A stretch of 64,000 bases of DNA from Elioraea tepida. GTDB lineage: Bacteria; Pseudomonadota; Alphaproteobacteria; Acetobacterales; Acetobacteraceae. Where the stretch lies: assembly GCF_019203965.1 (NCBI RefSeq), contig NZ_CP076448.1, positions 2,495,001-2,559,000 on the forward strand, written 5' to 3'. The notes beneath the pieces were generated by a model. That model was not told the DNA's origin. It was given only the letters and a program-made list of their open reading frames with translations, and did not search any database. This document shows, one piece after another, positions 1 through 9,092 of this stretch; position 1 is the first letter of the stretch, and each line of letters starts with the position of its first letter. The position numbers and the translations under genes were made by a program.

Positions 1-335
1 TCCTCCATCCCCATGAACGACACCGCCGTACGGATGGCGTCCATCGGGTGGGCCTTGCGGGGGAACTCCTCGAGCACGCGGATGAGCGCGCGCGAGATGC
101 CGCGCTCGGCGGCCTCCGCCTTCCGGAACGCGTTGAGCTGCCTCCGCGTCGGCAGCTCGCCTTCGAGCAGGAGGTAGGCGACTTCCTCGAACCGGCACTG
201 GTCGGCCAGATCCTGAACCGGATAGCCGCGATAGGTCAGGGAGTTCGTCTCAGGCATCACCTTGGAGACGGCGGTTACGTCGGCCACCACGCCGACGAGG
301 CCCTTGTGCACTCCTTGGGTCGCCACGTCGTTCAT
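1..335 (-). CDS. prpC: Citrate synthase family protein, probable 2-methylcitrate synthase (5' part only)
   Basis: Only the first 111 or so codons lie in the window; the gene runs off the left edge. The N-terminus carries the citrate synthase entry motif TNSLTYRGYPVQDLA followed by FEEVAYLLLEGELPT, typical of the family that condenses oxaloacetate with acetyl- or propionyl-CoA. The start at 335 is preceded by GGGAGG at a good distance. It lies 24 bases downstream of prpD on the same strand, so methylcitrate synthase of propionate catabolism is more likely than the TCA-cycle enzyme. That choice rests on context, because the two paralogues cannot be separated from this fragment. Confidence 0.8.
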   Translation of the reverse strand, partial: MNDVATQGVHKGLVGVVADVTAVSKVMPETNSLTYRGYPVQDLADQCRFEEVAYLLLEGELPTRRQLNAFRKAEAAERGISRALIRVLEEFPRKAHPMDAIRTAVSFMGME

Positions 336-359
336 CGGTTCGTCCTCCCTTCGCCCCGC

Positions 360-2009
360 TCAGCGCGTCCCCTTCGCCGTCCGGCGCAACGCCGTCTTCG
401 CGGCGCGGCCTTTCCTGCGCTCGAGCGTGCGGGTCTTCTGCGCCGCTGCGCGCAGCTGCCGCTTGGCGCGCGTCTCGGGCTTCGCCACCGGCGGAGCATC
501 GAAGATCCCCTTGCCTGGCGCGAGCGTCAGCCCTTTCGGCGGCACGGCGATGTTGAGAACTGCAAGCCCCCCGGCCGGAATGGCGGCGAGGTCCTGAACA
601 TCGGCAAGGAAGCGGTTCGCCTCGCGCGTGGTGATGATGCCGTCCGTCAGTGTCCGGAACTTGCGGATGTAGTCGGGCCGCGTGAATGGGCGGGCACCGA
701 GGCTGTGGGCGTTCGCGACCGCGAGCTCGTCGACGAGACGTGTGCCGTCCTTGAACAGGATCTCGACGCGCGCTCCGAAGGCCTTCTCCTTTGGATCATC
801 GGAGTGGTAGCGGCGCGTCCACTCCGGATCCTCCCTCGTCTCGATCTTGTGCCAGAGCGCGACCGTGGAGGGGCGCCGCGCACGCCTCGGGGTGTAGGAG
901 TCGATGTGGTGCCAGCGCCCGTCCTCGAGGGCGACGGCGAAGATGTACATGATCGAGTGGTCGAGCGTCTCGCGCGAGGCGTTCGGGTCCATCTTCTGCG
1001 GGTCGTTCGCCCCGGTGCCGATCACGTAGTGGGTGTGGTGCGAGGTGTGGATGATCACCTTCTCGATCGCGGAGAAGTCCTCGATCTTCTCGCGCATGCG
1101 GAAGGCGAGGTCGATCAGCGCCTGGCTCTGGTATTCGGCGCTGTGCTCCTTGGTATAGCTCTCGAGGATCGCGCGCTTCGGCTCTCCCGGCTCGGGCAGG
1201 GGCACGAGATACTCGTGCGAGCGGTCCTCGCGGCCGGCGAGCATCCAGGCGATCACGCTGTCCTCGCCTTCGTAGATCGGGTTCGGCGCGCCCTCGCCGC
1301 GCATCGCGCGATCCACCGCCTCGACCGCGAGCTTGCCCGCATGCGCCGGCGCGAAGGCCTTCCAGGAGGAGATCTCGCCCTTGCGGCTCTGGCGCGTGGT
1401 GAAGCTCACATGCACCGCCTGCTGCACGGCCTGGAAGATCACCTCCTGCCTGAGCCCGAGCAGTGCCCCGATTCCGGCCGCAGCGGCCGGGCAGAGATGG
1501 GCGATGTGGTCGATCTTATGCCGGTGCAGGCAGATCCCCTTCACGAGGTCGATGTGGATCTCGTAGGCGGTGGCAAGCCCACGGATGAGGTCACGGCCCG
1601 ATCGGCCCATCGTCTGCGCCACCGCGAGGACGGGGGGGATGTTGTCTGCCGGGTGGGAATAATCCGCCGCGAGGAACGTGTCGTGGAAGTCTAGCTCCCG
1701 CACCGCGGTGCCGTTCGCCCAGGCCGCCCATTCGGGGCTGACCGTCGTCGCGGCAGGCATGCCGAACACGGTCGCCCCGCCCTTGCGCGGATGGGCGAGC
1801 GCCATCATCCGCGCCGATACCACGGGGCGGCGGTTGATCGCGGCGATGGCGACGGCGGCGTTGTCGATGATCCGGTTGATGATCATCTCCGCCACGTCCT
1901 TCGGCACCGGGGCACGGTCGGTCGCGACGCCGGCGATCTTCCACGCGAGCTGCTCCTCGCGCGGCAGAAGGTCCTTCGACGGATGGACGCGGACGGAATG
2001 GAGCTTCAT
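360..2009 (-). CDS. prpD: MmgE/PrpD family 2-methylcitrate dehydratase
   Basis: 549 residues, against about 480 usual for PrpD. Family blocks visible are RELDFHDTF (104-112) and [12 protein letters not shown] (118-129). The enzyme dehydrates 2-methylcitrate to 2-methyl-cis-aconitate in the cytosolic methylcitrate cycle that removes propionyl-CoA. It leads a minus-strand pair with prpC. The protein ends in an extra basic tail: in the last 40 residues 16 are Lys or Arg and most of the rest are Ala or Thr. PrpD proteins do not normally have such a tail. The function assignment is strong at family level; the exact substrate is inferred from the neighbouring synthase. Confidence 0.88.
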   Translation of the reverse strand: MKLHSVRVHPSKDLLPREEQLAWKIAGVATDRAPVPKDVAEMIINRIIDNAAVAIAAINRRPVVSARMMALAHPRKGGATVFGMPAATTVSPEWAAWANGTAVRELDFHDTFLAADYSHPADNIPPVLAVAQTMGRSGRDLIRGLATAYEIHIDLVKGICLHRHKIDHIAHLCPAAAAGIGALLGLRQEVIFQAVQQAVHVSFTTRQSRKGEISSWKAFAPAHAGKLAVEAVDRAMRGEGAPNPIYEGEDSVIAWMLAGREDRSHEYLVPLPEPGEPKRAILESYTKEHSAEYQSQALIDLAFRMREKIEDFSAIEKVIIHTSHHTHYVIGTGANDPQKMDPNASRETLDHSIMYIFAVALEDGRWHHIDSYTPRRARRPSTVALWHKIETREDPEWTRRYHSDDPKEKAFGARVEILFKDGTRLVDELAVANAHSLGARPFTRPDYIRKFRTLTDGIITTREANRFLADVQDLAAIPAGGLAVLNIAVPPKGLTLAPGKGIFDAPPVAKPETRAKRQLRAAAQKTRTLERRKGRAAKTALRRTAKGTR

Positions 2010-2156
2010 CGGTGCCGTCTCTCCTCCTCGGGCGCACGCGGCGGGCGGATCCGCCCTTGATCGCCACGCTGTTGCGTTCTTGACTGGCGCGCCTTCCTAG
2101 ACCCGAGCCGCGCAGAGGCGCAAGCGAACGACCTACAGCGAGGAGACCGAGCAGCG

Positions 2157-3530
2157 ATGTCCGCACCGCACGATGCCACCTTCGACCGGATCGTTCGTGG
2201 CGATGTCGTCACGTCCGACACCGTGCTCGCCGACGGGTTCATCGCTATCCGGGAAGGCCGGATCGCCGCGATCGGACAGGGCGAGCCGCCCGCCGCGCGG
2301 GCGGTGTCGGATCATCGCGGCAAGCTCGTCTTCCCGGGCCTGGTCGACGGCCACATGCACACCTCCTCCGCGATGGGCTGGGCGGGGATCGAGCATGCGA
2401 CCCGCACGGCCGCTGCGGGGGGCGTCACCACGGTCTGCGACATGCCCTACGACATCCCCCATCCGGTCACGGATGCCGCGATCTTCCGCGAGAAGGTCGC
2501 GGTGGTGAATGCGACCGCGCATGTCGATGTCGCGCTCTACGGCACCATCACCAAGCAGGGCGGCACAGGCGCGATCCTCGGCCTTGCCGAGGCCGGCGCC
2601 TCCGCCTTCAAGCTCTCGACTTACGAGTATGACGCGGTCCGCTTCCCGCGAATTGATCATATCGAGATGGAGAAGGCCTTCGCCTTCATCGCCGAGACGG
2701 GTCTGATGGTCGCCGTCCACAACGAGGACCAGGAGCTCGTCGAGCGGCTGACCGAAGGCGCGCTCGCCGCCGGCAGGACCGACCCGATCATGCACTGCCG
2801 CACCCGGCCGCCGCTCGCTGAGAACCTCGCCAATGTGACGATCTTCGAGCTCGGGCTCGCCACCGGCGCGCATGTGCACATCGCCCACTCCTCTCTCGCC
2901 TCGGGCTTCGACCTCGCCGCGATCTATCGCGACCGCGGCATGAAGGCCTCCGGCGAGGCGTGCATCCAGTATCTCTGCATGACGGAGGAGGACCTCGTCC
3001 GCCTCGGCGGCAAGGGAAAGTGCAACCCTCCCTTCCGCACCGCCGAGGAGGTCGAGCGCGTGTGGGACCGTTTGCTCAAAGGCACCGTCGCCTATGTCTC
3101 GACCGACCATGCGCCCTGGCCGATCGAGCGCAAGCGCCACACCGATATCTTCAAGTGCAGCGCCGGTCTGACGGGGCTTCAGAGTTTCGCGCCGCTGATG
3201 TTCACGCTTCTCGATGAGCGTCGGCTGCCAATCACCCTGATGGCGAAATACTGTGCCGAGGAGCCGGCGCGCTACCACGGCCTCCTGCCGAAGAAGGGGA
3301 GGATCGCCATCGGCGCCGATGCCGATCTCTGCGTGATCGAACGCGGGGTGTTCACTTTCGACGAGACGATGATCGTCGACCGGCCGGAGTGCCGCTGGAG
3401 CCCCTATCACGGCCGGGAGATGCGCGGCCGTGTCGCCGCCGCCTATCTCCGCGGCGAGATGATCTGGGACGGGCACCGGGTGCTGAACGCTCCGGGTGCG
3501 GGCCGGTTCGTGCCGCGCCAGAGGAGCTAG
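2157..3530 (+). CDS. Cyclic amidohydrolase (hydantoinase/allantoinase-like)
   Basis: 457-residue TIM-barrel amidohydrolase. Metal-site residues are visible in order: HxH in PGLVDGHMH (H66, H68), the carboxylated lysine in AFKLSTYEYD (K152), H188 in VAVHNED, H244 in HIAHSS and D317 in STDHAPW. The layout is closest to allantoinase and D-hydantoinase, which open cyclic ureides. It starts at an ATG soon after the divergent prpD. The next gene, an N-carbamoyl-D-amino-acid hydrolase, begins six bases after its stop, so the two probably convert a cyclic ureide to a free amino acid in two steps. Whether the substrate is a hydantoin, allantoin or a dihydropyrimidine cannot be decided from sequence alone. 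Confidence 0.82.
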   Translation: MSAPHDATFDRIVRGDVVTSDTVLADGFIAIREGRIAAIGQGEPPAARAVSDHRGKLVFPGLVDGHMHTSSAMGWAGIEHATRTAAAGGVTTVCDMPYDIPHPVTDAAIFREKVAVVNATAHVDVALYGTITKQGGTGAILGLAEAGASAFKLSTYEYDAVRFPRIDHIEMEKAFAFIAETGLMVAVHNEDQELVERLTEGALAAGRTDPIMHCRTRPPLAENLANVTIFELGLATGAHVHIAHSSLASGFDLAAIYRDRGMKASGEACIQYLCMTEEDLVRLGGKGKCNPPFRTAEEVERVWDRLLKGTVAYVSTDHAPWPIERKRHTDIFKCSAGLTGLQSFAPLMFTLLDERRLPITLMAKYCAEEPARYHGLLPKKGRIAIGADADLCVIERGVFTFDETMIVDRPECRWSPYHGREMRGRVAAAYLRGEMIWDGHRVLNAPGAGRFVPRQRS

Positions 3531-3535
3531 GGTGG

Positions 3536-4519
3536 ATGGCACGAATCGTCCGCGTCGCCGCCTGCCAGATGGGGCCGGTGCAGCGCGCCGACCCCCGCGA
3601 GGCCACGCTCGCGCGTCTGATCGCACTGCTCGAGAAGGCCGCAGCTGAGGGGGCCCGGCTTGCCGTCTTCCCGGAACTCGCGTTGACGACCTTCTTCCCA
3701 CGCTGGCCGATCGAGGACGAGGCGGAGCTCCTCTCCTATTTCGAGCCGGAGATGCCGAACCCGAATGTGCAGCCGCTGTTCGACCGGGCGAGGGCGCTCG
3801 GTGTCGGGTTCTATCTTGGCTACGCCGAGCTCGACCGGGGGGCCTTCGACGATGGCCCAGGTGGTGACGGCGCCGTGCGCCGCCGCGGCTACAACAGCGC
3901 CGTTCTCGTCGCCCCGGACGGAACGATCTTGGGCAAGTATCGGAAGGTTCATCTTCCCGGGTCGGAACGGGTCAGGCCCGGGCAGAGATGGCAGCAGCTC
4001 GAGAAGCGCTACTTCGCCTATGGCGATCTCGGCTTCCCCGCCTTCCGCACCGAAGCCCCGATCGGGCCGGGGATCATGGGCATGCTCATTTGCAACGACC
4101 GGCGCTGGCCGGAGGCCTGGCGCTGCCTAGGGCTGCAGGGCGCGGAGATGGTGCTCGTCGGCTACAACTCGGCCGCCTACGACCCGAATGGCGGCGAGGG
4201 CGAGAGTGCGGCGCTGCGCACCTTCCACTCGACGCTCGTTGCCCAAGCCAATGCCTACATGAATGCAACCTGGGCGGTCGCCGTTGCCAAGGCAGGGGAG
4301 GAGGACGGCGCGGGGCTGATCGGCGGCTCCTGCATCGTCGACCCGAACGGTCAGGTCGTCGCCCAAGCCACGACGCTCGGCGACGAGGTGCTGGTCGCCG
4401 ACTGCGATCTCGACGCCACACGGCAGGGCAAGACGAAGATGTTCGACTTCGCCGCCCATCGACGCCCGCAGCACTACCGGCGGATCGTCGACCAGGTCGG
4501 GGTCGTGCCGCCGTCCTGA
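3536..4519 (+). CDS. N-carbamoyl-D-amino-acid hydrolase (nitrilase superfamily)
   Basis: 327 residues. The Glu-Lys-Cys triad of the nitrilase superfamily is complete: E47 in FPELALTTFFPRW, K137 in KYRKVHLPG, C186 in LICNDRRWPE. The FPELALTTFFPRW and NDRRWPE blocks are those of the Agrobacterium D-carbamoylase, which removes the N-carbamoyl group from D-amino acids, releasing CO2 and ammonia. A longer upstream reading frame exists, but the ATG at 3536 starts the conserved N-terminus and has an AGGAG site overlapping the end of the preceding gene. A glycine/aspartate-rich insertion of about a dozen residues near position 105 is a local oddity. It forms a pair with the upstream cyclic amidohydrolase. 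Confidence 0.9.
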   Translation: MARIVRVAACQMGPVQRADPREATLARLIALLEKAAAEGARLAVFPELALTTFFPRWPIEDEAELLSYFEPEMPNPNVQPLFDRARALGVGFYLGYAELDRGAFDDGPGGDGAVRRRGYNSAVLVAPDGTILGKYRKVHLPGSERVRPGQRWQQLEKRYFAYGDLGFPAFRTEAPIGPGIMGMLICNDRRWPEAWRCLGLQGAEMVLVGYNSAAYDPNGGEGESAALRTFHSTLVAQANAYMNATWAVAVAKAGEEDGAGLIGGSCIVDPNGQVVAQATTLGDEVLVADCDLDATRQGKTKMFDFAAHRRPQHYRRIVDQVGVVPPS

Positions 4520-4540
4520 GCGTGGGCGGGGCGACCGCGA

Positions 4541-5959
4541 TCAGCGCACGATGACGTTTCGGAACTGCCACGGATCCTCGAGATCGACGTCCTCGGGGAA
4601 GAGGCCGGGGCGGCCGGTCAGCGGCGTCCAGCTCGTATAGGCGCCGACCACCGGGCCAAGATAGGGCAGCTGCACCTCGAGGCAGCGACGCCAGTCGATC
4701 TCGTCGGCGTCGACCACACCGCTGCGCGGGTTCTCGATCGTCCACACCATACCCGCGAGCACGGCCGAGGTGACCTGAAGCCCGGTCGCGTTCTGGTAGG
4801 GGGCGAGCCGCCGCGCCTCGGCGATCGAGAGCTGGCTGCCGAACCAGTAGGCGTTCCGCGCATGGCCGTAGAGCAGAACGCCGAGCTCGTCGATTCCCTC
4901 GACGATCTCGTCGTTCATCAGCCGGGTGCGTGGCTGGCGCTCGAAGGCACGCCCTTGGAACTCGTGCAGCGAGAGCACCGTATCGTCGCAGGGGTGATAG
5001 GCGTAGTGGCAGGTGGGCCGGTAGACGACCTTGCCCCCCTCGCGCAGCGTCAGGTAGTCGGCGATCGAGATGCTCTCGTTGTGGGTGATCAGCCAGCCGA
5101 TCTGCGGCCCTGCCGTCGGCACCCAGGTGCGCACGCGCGTCGCGCAGCCCGGGCGCGTCAGGTAAATGGCGGCGTCGCAGCCGAACTCGTGCCGGCGCCC
5201 CTCCGGCGGCAGCGCCTTCTCGTGCGTGCCGAACCCAAGCTCGGCGGGCTGCATGCCCTCGGAGAGAAACCCCTCGATCGACCAGGTGTTGACGAATTCA
5301 CCCTGCTCCTTGGGCCGGTCGGAGCGCTGGGTGTCGCGCTCGGCGATGTGGATCCCCTTGACGCCGAGATCGCGGGCGAGCCGCGCCCAGCCCTCTTGCG
5401 TCGTCGGCGCCGTCGTGTCCTTCCCGAGCGCCTCGGCGAGGTTGACGAGCGCCTGCTTGACGAAGTGGCTCACCATGCCTGGGTTGGCGCCGTGCGCGAT
5501 CAGAGCGGTTGGGTCGTCGTGGCCCGGGCGGCGCAGCGCGCGGGCGCTCTCGCGCAGAGCGTAGTTCGAACGCTGGCTCATGCTGAGCGACGGGTCGGTG
5601 TAGCCGCCCGGCCAGGGCTCGATGCAGGTATCGAGATAGAGAGCGTTCCACTGCCGGCAGAGCTCGATGAGCGCGACCGAGGACACCTCGACTGAGAGGT
5701 TCACCAGGAACCCGCCCCTGCCGAGCAGAGGCTCGAGCTCGCTGCGGAGGTTCTCGCGGGTGAGCGCGAGCTTGCGGAAGCGTATGCCTTCCTTCTCGGC
5801 GATCCAGCGGCCGCTGTCATCGGGGTCGATCACCACCATGCGCTCGCGCGGAGCGTCGATGTGGCGGAGGATCAGCGGCAGCGTGCCGCGGCCGATTGAA
5901 CCGAAGCCGACCATGACGATCGGCCCGGGGAAACGGGCATGGGTTTTCCACTCGGCCAT
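4541..5959 (-). CDS. hss: Homospermidine synthase
   Basis: 472 residues. The NAD-binding turn GFGSIGRG (18-25) opens a Rossmann domain. The whole-length pattern, including LDTCIEPWPGGY, AHGANPGMVSHFVKQAL, PTCHYAYHPCDDT and NATGLQVTSAVLAGM, is that of bacterial homospermidine synthase. The enzyme transfers an aminobutyl group between putrescine molecules (or from spermidine) to make sym-homospermidine, a common alphaproteobacterial polyamine. The reading frame continues 68 codons further upstream, but that extension is low-complexity and overlaps the 3' end of the helicase gene. The ATG at 5959 starts the conserved domain. It is convergent with the carbamoylase gene. Confidence 0.93.
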   Translation of the reverse strand: MAEWKTHARFPGPIVMVGFGSIGRGTLPLILRHIDAPRERMVVIDPDDSGRWIAEKEGIRFRKLALTRENLRSELEPLLGRGGFLVNLSVEVSSVALIELCRQWNALYLDTCIEPWPGGYTDPSLSMSQRSNYALRESARALRRPGHDDPTALIAHGANPGMVSHFVKQALVNLAEALGKDTTAPTTQEGWARLARDLGVKGIHIAERDTQRSDRPKEQGEFVNTWSIEGFLSEGMQPAELGFGTHEKALPPEGRRHEFGCDAAIYLTRPGCATRVRTWVPTAGPQIGWLITHNESISIADYLTLREGGKVVYRPTCHYAYHPCDDTVLSLHEFQGRAFERQPRTRLMNDEIVEGIDELGVLLYGHARNAYWFGSQLSIAEARRLAPYQNATGLQVTSAVLAGMVWTIENPRSGVVDADEIDWRRCLEVQLPYLGPVVGAYTSWTPLTGRPGLFPEDVDLEDPWQFRNVIVR

Positions 5960-6041
5960 GGGGTCCTCGAGGACGGCGGGTTCAAGAGAAACGAGGAGGG
6001 GGAGGCTTGGCGCCGTGCCGCGCCATCGCCTCGAGCGGAGG

Positions 6042-7577
6042 TCAGGCGGCCTCGTCCTCCGCCTCCGCTGCGGTCGGGCGGGCGACGCGGCGCGGCGCGC
6101 GCATGAAGTCGGGGATGAAGTCGCCGAAGCCGAGGACGCGGTCGCCGTGTTCGGCCGGCTCACGCTGGGTCGGCGCGGTGCGCTTGGGCGCCTCGGCGGT
6201 GCGCTTCGGCGCCGCGGCCGGCTTCGGCTCGGCGCGCGTCTTTGCTGCGGTCGCTCCTCGGCCGCGACCGCGGCTGCGTGGTCGAGGCGTCTCGCCCATC
6301 ACGTCGAGCGAGACCGGATCGAGCCCCTCGACCTGGATCCGAGGGATGGGCTTGCCGATCAGCTTCTCAATCGCGGCGAGCGCCTCGTCGTCCTCGACCG
6401 TCGCGAGCGTGAAGGCACGGCCGGGAAGGCCGGCGCGGCCGGTCCGGCCGATGCGGTGGACATAGTCCTCGGCATGGCGCGGCACGTCGAAGTTGAACAC
6501 ATGCGACAGCCCGCCGATGTCGATCCCGCGCGCGGCGACATCCGAGCAGACGAGGACGGTGATCTCGCCCGCCTTGAAGCGCTCGAGGGTCTCGGTGCGC
6601 TTGGGCTGGGTCATGTCGCCGTGCAGCTGGCCGGCGTTGAAGCCGTGGCGCAGCAGGCTGCGGCAGAGGATGTCGACATCGCGTTTGCGGTTGCAGAAGA
6701 CGAGGGCGTTCTTCACCTGTTCCGACCGAAGCAGCCGCCGCAGCGCCTCGCGCTTGTCGTGCTCGCGCACGAGCGCGAGGTGCTGTGCGACGGTGGAGGC
6801 CACCGTCGCGGGCGGGGCGACGGTGATCACCTTCGGGTTCATCAGGAAGGAATCGGCAAGACGCCGTATCTCCGGCGGCATGGTGGCGGAGAAGAACAGC
6901 GTCTGGCGCATCCGCGGCAGCAGTGACACGATCCGCTCGACATCCGGGATGAACCCCATGTCGAGCATCCGATCTGCCTCGTCGATCACCAGCATGCGCA
7001 CGTCCGAGAGGAGGAGGCCGCCGCGCTCGAACAGGTCGATCAACCGGCCCGGTGTCGCGATCAGCACATCGACGCCGCGGTTGAGCCGCGCGATCTGGTC
7101 TCCCATGCTCTCGCCGCCGATGAGCAGTGCGTAGTCGAAGCGGAGGTACTTGGCGTACTTCGCGAAGTTCTCGCCGACCTGGGCGGCAAGCTCGCGCGTC
7201 GGCTCGAGGATCAGAGCCCGCGGCATCCGCGCCCGCGCCCTGCCCGAGCGCATGATGTCGAGCATCGGCAGCGTGAAGGAGGCGGTCTTGCCGGTGCCGG
7301 TCTGGGCGCAGCCGAGCACGTCGCGCCCCATCAGGACGACCGGGATCGCCTGTTCCTGGATCGGGGTGGGGTGGAGGTAGCCGGCATCGGCGACCGCGCG
7401 CAGCACCTCCTCGGAGAGCCCGAGATCGGCGAAGGTCGTGCGGGGCTTGACTGCCGCAGGCGCGGCCGCGGGGTCATCGGCAGCGGTCACGGCCAGCTGC
7501 GTGAGCGGTTGTGTGCCGGGCGCGACTTGCGCGTCGTCGGCGCCGGAGGCGCCGTCAGAGGGAAGGCTTTCGGTCAC
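6042..7577 (-). CDS. DEAD-box ATP-dependent RNA helicase (RhlE-like)
   Basis: 511 residues with the full motif set: Q-motif region near F49-Q74, AQTGTGKT (91-98), PTREL (126-130), TPGR (175-178), DEAD (199-202), SAT (230-232), ARGIDI near 349-354 and HRIGRTGR (374-381). It unwinds RNA duplexes and probably acts in ribosome assembly or RNA decay. The N-terminal 45 residues are low-complexity. The C-terminal ~100 residues are rich in Arg, Pro, Ala and Lys (PRPRSRGRGRGATAA and following), typical of an RNA-binding tail. The RhlE subgroup is the best fit, but other single-domain DEAD helicases share these motifs. Confidence 0.93.
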   Translation of the reverse strand: MTESLPSDGASGADDAQVAPGTQPLTQLAVTAADDPAAAPAAVKPRTTFADLGLSEEVLRAVADAGYLHPTPIQEQAIPVVLMGRDVLGCAQTGTGKTASFTLPMLDIMRSGRARARMPRALILEPTRELAAQVGENFAKYAKYLRFDYALLIGGESMGDQIARLNRGVDVLIATPGRLIDLFERGGLLLSDVRMLVIDEADRMLDMGFIPDVERIVSLLPRMRQTLFFSATMPPEIRRLADSFLMNPKVITVAPPATVASTVAQHLALVREHDKREALRRLLRSEQVKNALVFCNRKRDVDILCRSLLRHGFNAGQLHGDMTQPKRTETLERFKAGEITVLVCSDVAARGIDIGGLSHVFNFDVPRHAEDYVHRIGRTGRAGLPGRAFTLATVEDDEALAAIEKLIGKPIPRIQVEGLDPVSLDVMGETPRPRSRGRGRGATAAKTRAEPKPAAAPKRTAEAPKRTAPTQREPAEHGDRVLGFGDFIPDFMRAPRRVARPTAAEAEDEAA

Positions 7578-7720
7578 GGAACGTCCAACTTGCCGCGGAG
7601 GGCGCGGAATGCGCGGCCCGCGAGGTTGGCGGCAGTTATCGGAACACGTGCGGCAAAGTCAAGGAAACCCGCGCGCTGCCGCTCTTGCGCCCGAGCGCGC
7701 GGAGCGGCAGCCTCGCGTGC

Positions 7721-8428
7721 ATGCCAGCGCCGCTTCTCCTCTTGCCTGGGCTCCTCTGCGACCAGGCGTTGTGGGACCACCAGCTCCGGCATCTCGCCGA
7801 TCTCGGCCCGATGAGCGTGGCCGACCTGACGCGTGACGACACGCTCGGCGCGATGGCGGAGCGGGTTCTTGAGGCGGCGCCGCCGCGCTTCGACCTCGCC
7901 GGGCTGTCGATGGGCGGGTATGTCGCTTTCGAGATCCTACGCCGCGCGCCGGAGCGCGTCGGCCGGCTCTGCCTGATCGACACCTCCGCCCGCCCCGACA
8001 CGGAGGAGCAGGCGGCGCGGCGCCGCGGGCTGATGGAGCTTGCCGGCCGCGGCCAGTTCAAGGGCGTGACGCCGCGCCTTCTGCCGCTACTCGTGCACCC
8101 TGACCGGCTTGCCGATGCGCCGCTGACGGGCACGGTGATGGCGATGGCGGACCGGGTCGGCGCGGAGGCGTTCCTGCGGCAGCAGCGGGCGATCCTCGGC
8201 CGGCCGGACAGCCGCCCGGGGCTTGGCGCGATCGGGGCGCCGACGCTCGTGATCGTCGGCCGCGAGGATTCGCTCACCCCGCCTGAGGTCGCGGCGGAGA
8301 TCACCGCCGCCATCCCGAAGGCACGCCTTGCCGTGATCGAGGACTGCGGTCATCTCGCCCCCCTTGAGCGCCCGCAGGCGGTCACTGCGCTGATGCGGCT
8401 CTGGCGCGAGGGCGCGCTGCCGAGCTGA
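7721..8428 (+). CDS. Alpha/beta hydrolase
   Basis: 235 residues. The nucleophile elbow is GLSMGGY (S63), the acid is probably D183 in VGREDSLTPP, and the base is H211 in CGHLAPLERP, in the order expected for an alpha/beta hydrolase. The oxyanion-hole region PGLLCDQALWDHQ (9-21) follows the first strand. The reading frame is open 70 codons further upstream, but that part is antisense to the helicase start and lacks family character, so ATG 7721 is chosen. Substrate unknown; esterase or lactonase activity is possible. No operon partner follows. Confidence 0.85.
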   Translation: MPAPLLLLPGLLCDQALWDHQLRHLADLGPMSVADLTRDDTLGAMAERVLEAAPPRFDLAGLSMGGYVAFEILRRAPERVGRLCLIDTSARPDTEEQAARRRGLMELAGRGQFKGVTPRLLPLLVHPDRLADAPLTGTVMAMADRVGAEAFLRQQRAILGRPDSRPGLGAIGAPTLVIVGREDSLTPPEVAAEITAAIPKARLAVIEDCGHLAPLERPQAVTALMRLWREGALPS

Positions 8429-8928
8429 GGAGGCCACAACGACCCCGGCGTGATTGCCGATCGTCTCCTATCTTGGGGCCGGAACGAGAACGACTGGCGT
8501 CTTGCCTCGCCCTTCGGCAGGCTGGTCGCTCGCGCGCGCTCGAGAACGCTGACGACAGGGCGTGACGGATCGTGCCGGCCGAACCTTTAGCACCTCATTA
8601 ATTCGAGCCTTTCCATGAAGTATTTTTCAGTCTCATACTTTCTACCCCATCGATTGCGTGGGTGGCTGGCGGTTCAGCCGTTCTCGCCGCATTGATCTGG
8701 GGCAAGGACCTCTGGGCGAGGCTGACCAGCACGCCCCCTCCCAAGGAGGCCCGCGACAAAGCCAGGCCCAACTTGGACAGTCGTGCGGAACATATGAGGA
8801 ACTCTTTGGCCTGACTTAGTGATCGGGCAGAGGGCGTCTCTGGTCGGCCGAAAGTTTTAGTGAAAACATTTTGCGTAGACGATCAGGAATAGCTTGCGAA
8901 TCAGCTCTTCCCGCGCGCACAACAGGGC
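8429..8928. other. Intergenic stretch ahead of the IS scar
   Basis: 500 bases without a convincing gene. The first 170 bases show nothing recognisable. From about 8,600 the sequence is visibly richer in A and T than its surroundings, for example around 8,600-8,660 and 8,850-8,890, suggesting imported or decaying DNA. A start-less reading frame in this stretch is listed separately. Confidence 0.5.
8602..8814 (+). pseudogene. Possible remnant reading frame with one membrane segment
   Basis: A 70-codon open frame bounded by TAA upstream and TGA at 8812-8814. It has no usable ATG before the conserved-looking part. The middle reads like a membrane segment (WVAGGSAVLAALIWGKDLW) followed by a polar, proline-containing tail. 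The upstream DNA is AT-rich for this genome. It could be the 3' end of a small membrane-protein gene cut by the rearrangement that left the IS fragments next door. I do not recognise a family, and chance coding potential cannot be excluded. Confidence 0.25.
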
Positions 8929-9060
8929 ATGTTCGTCGTCGAAAAGGCAGCCCGCGGCCGTCGCTACCTGTACCTCGTCGAAACCGTCCGAGAACCAGGC
9001 GGACGCGTCCGCCAGCGCATCCTCCAGCCACTTGGGCGCAAGGACATTCTCAAACATTGA
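8929..9060 (+). pseudogene. IS1634-family transposase, N-terminal fragment
   Basis: 43 codons starting at ATG 8929. The peptide has the N-terminal pattern of IS1634-type DDE transposases (MFVVEKAARGRRYLYLVE, then REPGGRVRQRILQPLGRKD). It stops exactly where the left end of the IS3-family element begins; the TGA stop is formed by that element's terminal bases. The remainder of the gene is not found on the other side of the insertion, so it was lost. The family call is from the N-terminal pattern only. Confidence 0.6.
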
Positions 9061-9092
9061 ACCGGACCCGGTTCCTTGGACACTCGGTTGGG

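Noticed and set aside
48-1694. Long plus-strand open frame opposite prpD
   Set aside because: Mirror of the prpD frame; no protein-family features, whereas prpD has clear conserved blocks.
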